From Deltaproteobacteria bacterium (GTDB lineage Bacteria > Myxococcota_A > UBA9160 > SZUA-336): a stretch of DNA of 10,019 bases. The stretch is from assembly GCA_030665705.1 (NCBI GenBank), contig DAOUZG010000036.1, forward strand, positions 1-10,019, in the 5' to 3' direction. The notes beneath the pieces were generated by a model. It worked only from the letters and a program-made list of their open reading frames with translations. It was not told the origin of the DNA and made no database searches. Below are positions 1-5,955 of this stretch, one piece after another. Made by a program: the position numbers and the translations under genes. How positions within the stretch are numbered: position 1 is the first letter of the stretch; every line of letters starts with the position of its first letter.

Positions 1-6
1 GGTCTG

Positions 7-633
7 ATGCACGAAAATCAAGCAATCACCAGATCTCCCACGGCGCTGCTCCTGGAGCGCGATCCGCTGGTGCGTGAGCGGGCCTGTCTGATGCTCGAGG
101 CGCAGGGTTTTGCTCCCTGCGCGGTCGGGGCGACGGCCCTGTTCGAGGAGCTCCAGCGTCTACTGCCCGGGAGCCTCCGAATCCTGGGGGTCACGAGCCC
201 CAATCAGCTTCCTTCGGCAGTCGAGGACGAAGGGGAGCAGCCCCTTCTTCTCCTCGTCCCGATCGACGATCGCTCCCTGGTTGCCCATCTCCGGGTCCGG
301 GTTCCCCATGCGAGGCTCGTGGATCGAGAGCTGCGGGAGCCCGATTCGATCCGCCGTGCCGTGACGCCGCCGCCCGAGCTACCGCCCGAGGGGCAGGATC
401 CCGCGGACGCGATCCGGCGTGCGTTTTCTCCGTTCGGCCTCAGCGAGCGTCAGCTCCAGGTCGTCGAACTCGCCCTGCTGGGCCAGAGCAGTCGCGAGAT
501 CGCAAGAAGGATCTACGTAAGCGAGCTGACGGTGCGCAACCACCTTCACGCCATCTACGGGCGGGTCGGCGTGAGTGGTCGCCGGGAGCTCCTGGGGCGC
601 TTCGTGCGGGGCCTTCTCGAGAGGGAAGCATGA
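7..633 (+). CDS. LuxR/NarL-family transcriptional regulator with degenerate receiver-like N-terminus
   Basis: The 208-residue product probably binds DNA as a LuxR-type regulator. Residues 145-200 form a GerE/LuxR helix-turn-helix: LSERQLQVVELALLGQ, then SREIARRIYVSELTVRNHL, then GRVGVSGRREL, matching the NarL-type pattern in order. Residues 12-120 look like a response-regulator receiver: LLLERDPLVRE resembles the usual acidic first-strand motif, followed by alternating strands and helices. The third strand (about residues 57-62, LRILGV) ends without the Asp that is normally phosphorylated, so phosphorylation control is doubtful. A Pro-rich linker (residues 119-131) joins the halves. No histidine kinase lies nearby and no target can be named. 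The ATG is only 6 nt from the window edge and the frame is open to that edge, so the true start could be further upstream. The HTH assignment is firm; the receiver origin is inference. Confidence 0.88.
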   Translation: MHENQAITRSPTALLLERDPLVRERACLMLEAQGFAPCAVGATALFEELQRLLPGSLRILGVTSPNQLPSAVEDEGEQPLLLLVPIDDRSLVAHLRVRVPHARLVDRELREPDSIRRAVTPPPELPPEGQDPADAIRRAFSPFGLSERQLQVVELALLGQSSREIARRIYVSELTVRNHLHAIYGRVGVSGRRELLGRFVRGLLEREA

Positions 634-659
634 CAGGCGGGCCCAAGGCTGGCCCAGAA

Positions 660-696
660 CGACTAAGGGCGTCCGACCTCCCTAGTCGGACGCCCT
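660..696. terminator. Strong inverted repeat downstream of the luxR-type gene, putative terminator
   Basis: Bases 666-677 (AGGGCGTCCGAC) and 685-696 (GTCGGACGCCCT) are perfect reverse complements, giving a 12-bp stem with a 7-nt loop, 32 nt after the stop codon. No T-run follows on the + strand, so it is not a textbook intrinsic terminator in that direction. On the - strand the stem is followed by a modestly T-containing stretch (TTAGTCGTTCT). A competing fold exists: CGACTA (660-665) plus GGG (667-669) can pair with CCC (680-682) plus TAGTCG (683-688). A smaller GGGCC/GGCCC hairpin (639-655) lies just upstream. Termination or transcript-end protection is the likeliest role. Confidence 0.5.
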
Positions 697-1269
697 GGAC
701 CGACGCGCCGCCTCACCCGATCCTCCCCGACCCCTCAGGGCCGAGGAGCGCCACTGGCCGCACGACGAATCTTGATTTGGGTCGGAGCGGAGTTTCCTCG
801 ACTGATTCCCGACGAGTCACTCGCCGGATTTCCACTCCCCTCCGGGACGAGACACCCCCGCAAGGCGATCGGGCGGTTCGGCGTGCGGTGGGTGCAGCCT
901 GAGAGCGCTGACTTCTCCTCTCGTCTGTTCCGACCCCGTCGGCGACCGGGGCGGGTAGTGGCGATGGAACGCCCCGGAAGCCTGACGTAATAAGACCCCA
1001 ATCGGCGCATCAAGTCAAGCTCTTTGTCGACTCACGGCGCCTTGCCGGGTCCCTTCGCCGCCGAGCCCCATCTGCGAGGCGCTACGGGCCCGCCTCGGGC
1101 CGCCGATCGACCCGCCCAGCAGCCGGCATCGCCCGGCCCAACCGCCCTCCGCTGCAGGTGTTGCGCGTGGTATGAGAAGGGATCGGACCCTCGGATCGGG
1201 AGGCGGGCGCCGGGGTGCGAGCCTGCCCGAGACGCGCTCGGCCTGGGCAAGGAGCAAGAAAGGGACGAG
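697..1269. other. Long region with no convincing gene
   Basis: This stretch of about 570 bp has open frames on both strands, but none has a persuasive start, ribosome site or recognisable protein. The rightward frame running into the next gene (from 1024) is rich in Pro, Arg and Ala, as random high-GC sequence would be. Things that can be seen are a short AT-richer patch near 985-1020, a leftward sigma70-like promoter candidate there, a small CCCCG/CGGGG hairpin (934-951), and an extended -10-like TGGTATGAG at 1168-1176 that could serve the downstream dehydratase gene but has no matching -35. I recognise no RNase P RNA, tmRNA, 6S RNA or SRP RNA motif. Confidence 0.5.
990..1018 (-). promoter_or_regulatory. 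Candidate leftward sigma70-like promoter in the non-coding region
   Basis: Read on the - strand, TTGACT (1018-1013) matches the -35 consensus at five of six positions. Exactly 17 nt later TCTTAT (995-990) matches the -10 consensus at four of six. Transcription would run left across sequence with no gene and reach the 666-696 inverted repeat, so a transcript of about 300 nt is conceivable. This is pattern matching only; a chance hit is quite possible. Confidence 0.25.
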
Positions 1270-2148
1270 ATGAACCTGCAAGGGGAGCCGCTACGAGTGG
1301 GCCATCACGTGCATGCCGCGGAGCGTGAGCTCAGGCCAGAGACGGTGGCCTTTTACCGGGAGACCTTCCGGGACGAGCATCCCTGCTACCGGGAGAGCTC
1401 ACCGTCGGGAGGCCCGATCGTCCCACCGCTTCTGTTCCACAGTGAGGTGTACCTCCACCCCGAGCGATGGTACCTGAAAAACATCGTCGGAAACCTGCAT
1501 ACGCGGCAGGAGTGGATGCTCTTCCGGCCGCTACAAACCGGGAGGCGGATCCACACGCGCTCCACCGTCGTCGAGCGATACCGGAAGCGAAACCGCGATT
1601 GCGTCGTGAACGAGGTCGACTACACCGATGCGGAGGGACGGCTACTGGTCCGGGGACGAACGCACCAGTCGTTCTTGGCGGAGGAGCCTCCGGCGGAGGG
1701 CGGCTTCGTCGTCGATAAGGCTGCAGCGCGAGCGAAGAAGGGACGGCCGGTGGGAGAGGGTCCCGGCGAGGAGATCGAGCCCGTGGAACTTCTCGTCGAT
1801 GAGTCGACCTGCTGGCGATTCAGCGGACCCCACCGTAGCTACCACACGGACCGGGACGAGGCGCGCAAGTTCGGGTTCCCGGAGATCGTCGTCCAGGGAA
1901 TGCTGTCGACCTGCCTGATCTCGCAGACCCTGGCGAACGCCTTCGGAGAGGGCTGGTTCGCGGGCGGCCGCATGGACGTGAAGCTGATCAACGTGGCCTG
2001 GGCCGGAGAGAGTCTGCTCGCCCGGGGCAAGGTTCGGGAGGAGTTCTCCGAGGGGTCCGCCCGGAGGCGGGTCCTCGAGGTATGGGTCGAGAAGGCCGAC
2101 GCGGAACGGACCCCGGTGACGGTCGGCACGGCCAGCGCTCTCGTCTAG
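1270..2148 (+). CDS. MaoC/FAS1-like double-hotdog dehydratase (hydratase) family protein
   Basis: The 292-residue protein reads as two hotdog folds in tandem, the arrangement of MaoC-like (R)-specific enoyl-CoA hydratases and FAS1-type dehydratases acting on acyl thioesters in the cytoplasm. The first half (about 8-137) ends in a typical hotdog strand pair, YTDAEGRLLVRGRTHQSFL. The second half (about 170-292) carries the hydratase-like signature GPHRSYHTDRDEARKFGFPE (186-205) followed by IVVQGM, with His192 in the catalytic His position. The Asp normally five residues before that His is Pro187, so activity or substrate is uncertain. The ATG at 1270 is chosen because AGGG lies about 5 nt upstream and homology-like sequence begins there; the frame is open further up, but that part is low-complexity Arg/Pro/Ala. 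No fatty-acid or CoA genes sit nearby, so no pathway can be assigned. Its last bases overlap the convergent kinase gene. Confidence 0.82.
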   Translation: MNLQGEPLRVGHHVHAAERELRPETVAFYRETFRDEHPCYRESSPSGGPIVPPLLFHSEVYLHPERWYLKNIVGNLHTRQEWMLFRPLQTGRRIHTRSTVVERYRKRNRDCVVNEVDYTDAEGRLLVRGRTHQSFLAEEPPAEGGFVVDKAAARAKKGRPVGEGPGEEIEPVELLVDESTCWRFSGPHRSYHTDRDEARKFGFPEIVVQGMLSTCLISQTLANAFGEGWFAGGRMDVKLINVAWAGESLLARGKVREEFSEGSARRRVLEVWVEKADAERTPVTVGTASALV

Positions 2149-4268
2149 GTCTGCGACTCCTCGCTAGCCTCGCTAGCGGGCTCGTCCGTCCCGTCCTCCT
2201 CCTCGAACGGCTCCCCGGCGAGGAACCGGTCGAACGCGGCGGCCATCTTTCCACCGCTGGGGTAGCGCTTTTCGGGAAGTTTCTGGCACGCGCGCCCGAT
2301 GATCCGAACCAGTGCCTCCGGGATTTCCGGGTTGTAGTCGCGTGGATCGGGGAGCGGGTCGTTGAGCTGCTGGTCGACGATGTTGTCCCCGGTGAAGGGG
2401 CGCCTCCCCGTGAGCATCTCGAAGGTCGAGATGCCCAGGGCGTAGAGATCGGTTCGACCGTCGATTCCTCGCCCGAGAATCTGCTCCGGGGGCATGTACT
2501 GGGGAGTCCCTCTTCCCTGCGTCTGTCCGTCGGTGTCTCCCTCGAGCATCTTGCTGATTCCGAAGTCCATCAGCTTCACCTGCCCCGTTTCGGAGAGCAG
2601 GATGTTCCCGGGCTTGACGTCGCGATGGATCACGTTTTGCTCGTGTGCGTAGTCGAGCGCCGCGGCGATATCGCGCGCGATCTCGGCGGCGCGCTTGGGG
2701 GGCAGCGGCTTTCGGGTCCTCGTGTCAGGGCGGCGCATCAGGTCGCGGATCGTACGCCCCGGAACGTACTCCATCACGATGCAGGGTCGTCCTCCGATGG
2801 CCCCCACGTCGTAGACATGGACCAGGTTGGGGTGGTTCATCGCGGCCGCAGCTCGCGCCTCCGCGCGGAAAAGCTCGAGCGCTGCAGGCTTGTTCGAGAA
2901 TTCCTCCGGGAGGAACTTGATGGCGACGGGGCGACCCAGGTCCTGGTCGATGGCGAGGTAGACCACGCCCATCCCCCCTCGGCCGATCTCCCCCTGGAAC
3001 TCGTAACGCTCGTCGCGAAGGGGGTAGGAGCGGGCTAGATCGCCACCCGCTTTCCGCGTAATCTCGTCGAGCCTCTCCTGTGCCTCCTTGCACTCGGGAT
3101 GGTCTTCGAGCACGTCCTGAAGCAACTCTGCGGCCTGCGCCACGTCGCCTGCCCGCTCGTGCGCTTCAGCCAGCAGACAGACGACCTCGGTGTTCCCGGT
3201 CTGGTCACGGCGTGCGGCGGCGGCAGCCGTCAGGTTCTCGAGGGCCCGCTGAAAGAGACCCTTCTCGAGGAAGATTCGGCCGAGCAGGAGCTGCGCCTCA
3301 GAAGTCAGCGGGGAGTCGGTCGGGATCTGCTGCAACGTCTCGATTGCGCGCTCGTAAGCACCGACCCGATAGAACTCCCGCGCCGCGTCGAGGAGGCTCC
3401 CGAGGCGCACGGCCACCTGGGCCGCACGCGTGGAGTCGCCGGCTCGCTCGAAGTTCGCGCGAGCCTCATGGAGCGCCCCGGCGTTCTCGTAGGCCGAGCC
3501 CGCCCGCTCCCAGTGACCCGCCCGCTCGAAAGCCTGTCCCGCCAGCGAGAACGCCCGCGACTCCTCGAGGAGCTCTGCCGCGCGAGTCCACTCGCCGGCT
3601 CCCGCGTAGCACTCCGCCGCGCGGCGAAGCTCCCCCGCCCGCTCGAAGAGCTCGCCGGCGCGTCGCAGCGCCGCAGCGGAGCGTCCGCGGGCGTGGAGGA
3701 GGGCGGTAGCCGCTTCGGCAAACAGCCCCACTCGCTCGAAGAGCCTTGAAGCGTTTTCCGAGTCGCCCAGCGAGCGCATCAGGTTGGCGGCCCGCGCGAA
3801 CTCGCCGGCCCGCTCGTAGAGCTCAGCCGCCTCGCGCTCCTGGCCGAGCTGGATGAGGCAGTCCGCGGCGTCTCGCCAGGCGGATGCAGCCTGGAAATGG
3901 TGAGCCGCTTCCGCCCAACGGCCGACTTCCGCGTAGAGCTGCGCCGCCCGACGAGGCTGCTTCAGCCCCAGGTAGCACTCCGCCGCCTTCTGGGCGTTGC
4001 CGCTCTGCAGAAAGAGGCCGAGGGCCCGGTCGTACTGTCCGTGCGTCATCCGGAGCGCCCCGGCACCGCCGTAGTCGTTACGGTCGAGGAGTCGCTCCAC
4101 CTGGCGTTCGAGCCGCGCTTCTTCGGTCAGGGCCTGTCGACGGACACGAGCAACTGCGGCAAGGCCCGCTACGGATCCCGCGAGCCCGAGCAGCGCCACG
4201 AGCGCAAGGGGGCCCTCGCCGGCGGCCTCCGAAAGCACAGCGAGCCCCTCGAGGATCCTCTTCAACAA
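2145..4268 (-). CDS. Membrane-anchored Ser/Thr protein kinase with N-terminal 13-residue helical-repeat array
   Basis: The 707-residue protein has three parts. Residues 20-40 are a hydrophobic segment followed by RVRR, fitting a single anchor with the rest in the cytoplasm. Residues about 80-310 are an Ala-rich helical-repeat array, and 325-405 look like further TPR-like helices. Residues 420-685 are a complete Hanks-type kinase domain: Gly-rich loop GEIGRGGMGVV (427-436), Lys451 in VAIKFL, helix-C Glu470, HRDVKPGN (548-555) with catalytic Asp550, DFG (568-570), PPE (593-595) in place of APE, and Arg668 late in the domain. All catalytic residues are present, so it should phosphorylate Ser/Thr on unknown partners, with the repeats probably recruiting them. 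An acidic tail (689-707) ends the protein. The start is TTG: AGGGGG sits 5 nt upstream and an in-frame TAG lies only four codons before it, so no upstream start is possible; the very next codon is also TTG. Many bacterial kinases of this type instead have the kinase domain first. Confidence 0.95.
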   Translation of the reverse strand: MLKRILEGLAVLSEAAGEGPLALVALLGLAGSVAGLAAVARVRRQALTEEARLERQVERLLDRNDYGGAGALRMTHGQYDRALGLFLQSGNAQKAAECYLGLKQPRRAAQLYAEVGRWAEAAHHFQAASAWRDAADCLIQLGQEREAAELYERAGEFARAANLMRSLGDSENASRLFERVGLFAEAATALLHARGRSAAALRRAGELFERAGELRRAAECYAGAGEWTRAAELLEESRAFSLAGQAFERAGHWERAGSAYENAGALHEARANFERAGDSTRAAQVAVRLGSLLDAAREFYRVGAYERAIETLQQIPTDSPLTSEAQLLLGRIFLEKGLFQRALENLTAAAAARRDQTGNTEVVCLLAEAHERAGDVAQAAELLQDVLEDHPECKEAQERLDEITRKAGGDLARSYPLRDERYEFQGEIGRGGMGVVYLAIDQDLGRPVAIKFLPEEFSNKPAALELFRAEARAAAAMNHPNLVHVYDVGAIGGRPCIVMEYVPGRTIRDLMRRPDTRTRKPLPPKRAAEIARDIAAALDYAHEQNVIHRDVKPGNILLSETGQVKLMDFGISKMLEGDTDGQTQGRGTPQYMPPEQILGRGIDGRTDLYALGISTFEMLTGRRPFTGDNIVDQQLNDPLPDPRDYNPEIPEALVRIIGRACQKLPEKRYPSGGKMAAAFDRFLAGEPFEEEDGTDEPASEASEESQT
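2160..2180. terminator. Hairpin just past the convergent stop codons, possible terminator
   Basis: CGCTAGC (2162-2168) and GCTAGCG (2172-2178) are perfect reverse complements around a 3-nt loop. One further G-T wobble and a C-G pair extend the stem. It begins 12 nt after the stop of the dehydratase gene, inside the last codons of the oppositely oriented kinase gene. There is no spacer between the two genes, so this is the nearest structure that could end rightward transcripts. No T-run follows. Confidence 0.3.
3339..4031 (-). repeat. About 17 tandem 13-residue (39-bp) helical units in the kinase protein
   Basis: Ala or Ala-Ala recurs at residues 82, 95, 108, 121, 134, 147, 160, 173, 186, 199, then after one 18-residue step at 217, 230, 243, 256, 269, 282, 295 and 308. 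Most units follow the pattern AAxLYExAGxWxx, with Gly commonly eight residues after the first Ala (90, 116, 142, 155, 168, 181, 225, 251, 264, 277, 290, 303). Units have diverged at the sequence level, so this is an old protein repeat and not a recent DNA expansion. Two units would make a helical hairpin of 26 residues, shorter than the 34-residue TPR. A right-handed alpha-solenoid for protein binding is the likely fold (inference). Confidence 0.8.
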
Positions 4269-4460
4269 GGATGCCCCCTACCTGCCACGCCCGGTCATAC
4301 CGGTCCCTTCCGTCGGCGGGCAGAGTCGTTTTTCTCAGGGCCGTGGCCCGCCGCGTCGAATCGGCCCCGGGGGCGTCTTCGGCCGGTTTCGAGTGCCTGT
4401 TTAGTCGACCGAAGCGGCAACGCGTGCAGGGATGGGCGGTTCGGGCCTACCTTCCACTGC
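4269..4460. other. Divergent intergenic region between the kinase gene and tilS
   Basis: These 192 bp must hold the start signals for both divergent genes. On the kinase side, AGGGGG (4274-4279 on the - strand) is a good ribosome site for the TTG start. A 13-bp palindrome, CCGGTCATACCGG (4291-4303), contains TATGAC on the - strand, a plausible -10 element about 25 nt before the kinase start, but with no convincing -35. On the tilS side I find neither a clear promoter nor a Shine-Dalgarno sequence next to the GTG. GGGCC/GGCCC near 4340-4352 is too tight a hairpin to interpret. Confidence 0.45.
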
Positions 4461-5837
4461 GTGGACACGGTTCATGCCCAGGTCTCGGCATTTCTCCACT
4501 CCTGTGGGATCGGGCGCGAGGTCCCGATGCTTGTGGCTGCCTCGGGAGGCCCCGATTCGACGGGGCTCCTGCGCGTTCTAGCCGCACTGGGTCAGCGCAT
4601 GGGTGCCGCGCACGTCCACCACGGACTTCGAGGTGCCGAGGCCGACCGGGACCTCCAGTTCGTGAAGGCGACGACGCGCGGTCTCGGAGTTCCCTTCTTC
4701 TCGGAGTTCGTGGAGGTGCTCCGTCGCGATGGCCGCTCCCCGGAGGCCCGAGCCCGCGAGCTGCGCTACGCCGCGCTCGAGCGGATCCGCTCCCGACGGG
4801 GCTACCACGTCGTAGCCACGGGCCACACGCTGGACGACCAGGCGGAGACGGTTCTTCTGCGCGCCATTCGCGGTGCCGGTCTGCCCGGACTCGCCGGAAT
4901 CGCACCGGTTCAAGCGGGATGGAGGGTCATCCGTCCGGTCCTGAAGGTGCGGCGCTCGGAGATCCGCGCGTACCTCGAGGCACGCGGCCTCCCGTGGCAG
5001 GAGGACTCGACGAATACGGACGTCCGTATTCCGCGCAACCGAATCCGGCACGAGGTCCTGGGTAGCCTCGAGGCGGCCCACCCGGGCGCGGTTCAAGCCC
5101 TGGCGCGCCTGGCCGGTGACGCCGCCGATCTGGGGCTCTGGCTCGGGGCCGAAGCCGAGAAGGCGCTTGCGGGAATGCGCCGAACGACGGAGGGGAGCCT
5201 CGTCGTCGAACGCCATCCCCTTCTCGTGCTGCCGGGACCGGTTCGGCTCCAGGCGCTCGCAACCCTGCTGGGCCGGGCGGGGCTCGGAGATCACGTGACC
5301 CGAGACCACTTGAGACGCGTGGAAGGCTTGATCCTGCGCCCGAGAACGCGCGGACGCGTTTCTCTCCCGCGTGGCCAGCTTCTGGTGCGCGAGGGGGAGG
5401 AGCTCTGGCTCGGAGCTGCGCGGGTAAACGGAATCTCATCGATGCGGCTGGTTCCGCTCGCGCCTCCACAGTCGGTGGAGTTGCCCGAACGTGGTGTGCG
5501 CTTCGAATGGCATCGACTCGAGCCTTCGGAACCTCACGTCAGCGGGTCGGATGTGCTGCGTTTGCCGGAGAAGATTGGAGACGGGCTGTACGTTCGCTCG
5601 TCCGTACCCGGTGACCAAATGCGGCTCGTCGGGGAGTCGAAGGCGCGGCCGCTCACGGAGCTATTCCGGCAGGCTCGGTGGCCCTGGTGGGAGCGCCGTT
5701 CCGCACTTGTCGTCATCTGGCGCGAACAGGTCGTCTGGGTTGTGGGCCTTGCGGGTGCCGATCTCCCCGCCGCACCCTCCTCTCCGGCGTGGGAGCTTCG
5801 CGCGGTGTGGCTTTCGGGTGCGGGGGGGACTTGTTAG
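4461..5837 (+). CDS. tilS: tRNA(Ile)-lysidine synthase TilS
   Basis: TilS uses ATP and lysine to convert cytidine 34 of the CAU-anticodon tRNA-Ile to lysidine, which switches decoding from AUG to AUA; the gene is normally essential. The 458-residue product has the PP-loop ATP-binding motif SGGPDS (28-33), HVHHGLRG (51-58), ATGHTLDDQAET (119-130) and the tRNA-contacting stretch EDSTNTDVRIPRNRIRHEVL (181-200), all diagnostic of the N-terminal catalytic domain. A central helical domain follows. The C-terminal TilS domain (about 378-430) has the typical GDQMRLVG and ARPLTELFRQARWP motifs. Length is normal for the full-size family. The GTG start is the only start codon that gives the usual short lead-in to the PP-loop, although no clear Shine-Dalgarno precedes it; the frame is open upstream but would overlap the divergent kinase. 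tilS next to ftsH is a widespread arrangement. Confidence 0.95.
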   Translation: MDTVHAQVSAFLHSCGIGREVPMLVAASGGPDSTGLLRVLAALGQRMGAAHVHHGLRGAEADRDLQFVKATTRGLGVPFFSEFVEVLRRDGRSPEARARELRYAALERIRSRRGYHVVATGHTLDDQAETVLLRAIRGAGLPGLAGIAPVQAGWRVIRPVLKVRRSEIRAYLEARGLPWQEDSTNTDVRIPRNRIRHEVLGSLEAAHPGAVQALARLAGDAADLGLWLGAEAEKALAGMRRTTEGSLVVERHPLLVLPGPVRLQALATLLGRAGLGDHVTRDHLRRVEGLILRPRTRGRVSLPRGQLLVREGEELWLGAARVNGISSMRLVPLAPPQSVELPERGVRFEWHRLEPSEPHVSGSDVLRLPEKIGDGLYVRSSVPGDQMRLVGESKARPLTELFRQARWPWWERRSALVVIWREQVVWVVGLAGADLPAAPSSPAWELRAVWLSGAGGTC

Positions 5838-5840
5838 AAT
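5832..5840 (+). promoter_or_regulatory. Candidate extended -10 promoter for the ftsH-glmM block
   Basis: TGTTAGAAT combines an extended -10 TG with TAGAAT, five of six to the consensus; its TAG is also the tilS stop codon. It stands out in GC-rich surroundings. No good -35 lies 17 nt upstream (TTTCGG), which is tolerable for extended -10 promoters. The resulting leader would be about 110 nt before the ftsH start. No sigma32-type heat-shock promoter is visible, though ftsH is often heat-induced. Confidence 0.4.
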
Positions 5841-5897
5841 CTCAAAGACTCGCGGGGGTTTAGCGCGCTCTCGCCGGGTCGGTGTGAAGCGGGGATT

Positions 5898-5920
5898 CCG
5901 GGTCCTAAGGCGAGGCCCGG
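5898..5920 (+). promoter_or_regulatory. Hairpin in the ftsH leader
   Basis: CCGGGTCCT (5898-5906) pairs with AGGCCCGG (5913-5920) as eight base pairs with one bulged T around a six-nt loop. It lies 25 nt before the AGGAG ribosome site, so it could affect stability or translation of the leader. No T-run follows, so it is not a clear attenuator. Confidence 0.3.
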
Positions 5921-5945
5921 CAACGGGGGCCGCGCGCAGCTGCAC

Positions 5946-5950
5946 AGGAG
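5946..5950 (+). promoter_or_regulatory. Ribosome binding site that fixes the TTG start of ftsH
   Basis: AGGAG ends 5 nt before the TTG at 5956. The ATG that overlaps it at 5951 is out of frame with ftsH. The reading frame from TTG begins MNPFYKN, the usual FtsH N-terminus immediately before the first membrane helix. Confidence 0.8.
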
Positions 5951-5955
5951 ATGCG

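Noticed and set aside
772..990. 72-codon + frame in the gene-free region
   Set aside because: TTG start without a ribosome site, no recognisable domain and an Arg/Pro-rich composition like random high-GC sequence.
1024..1269. Upstream extension of the dehydratase frame
   Set aside because: The extra 82 residues are Pro/Arg/Ala-rich with no hotdog features, whereas ATG 1270 has an AGGG site and begins the recognisable protein.
2162..2178. GCTAGC direct or inverted repeats as a mobile-element end or attachment site
   Set aside because: The repeats are only 7-9 bp, lie inside the kinase coding tail, and have no transposase, integrase or target duplication near them.
2082..3038. Long + strand open frame of 318 codons opposite the kinase domain
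   Set aside because: It is a high-GC mirror of the kinase gene, has no recognisable domain, and overlaps clear catalytic motifs on the other strand.
3897..4460. Upstream extension of the tilS frame
   Set aside because: It overlaps the divergent kinase gene and adds sequence with no TilS similarity; GTG 4461 gives the normal family N-terminus.
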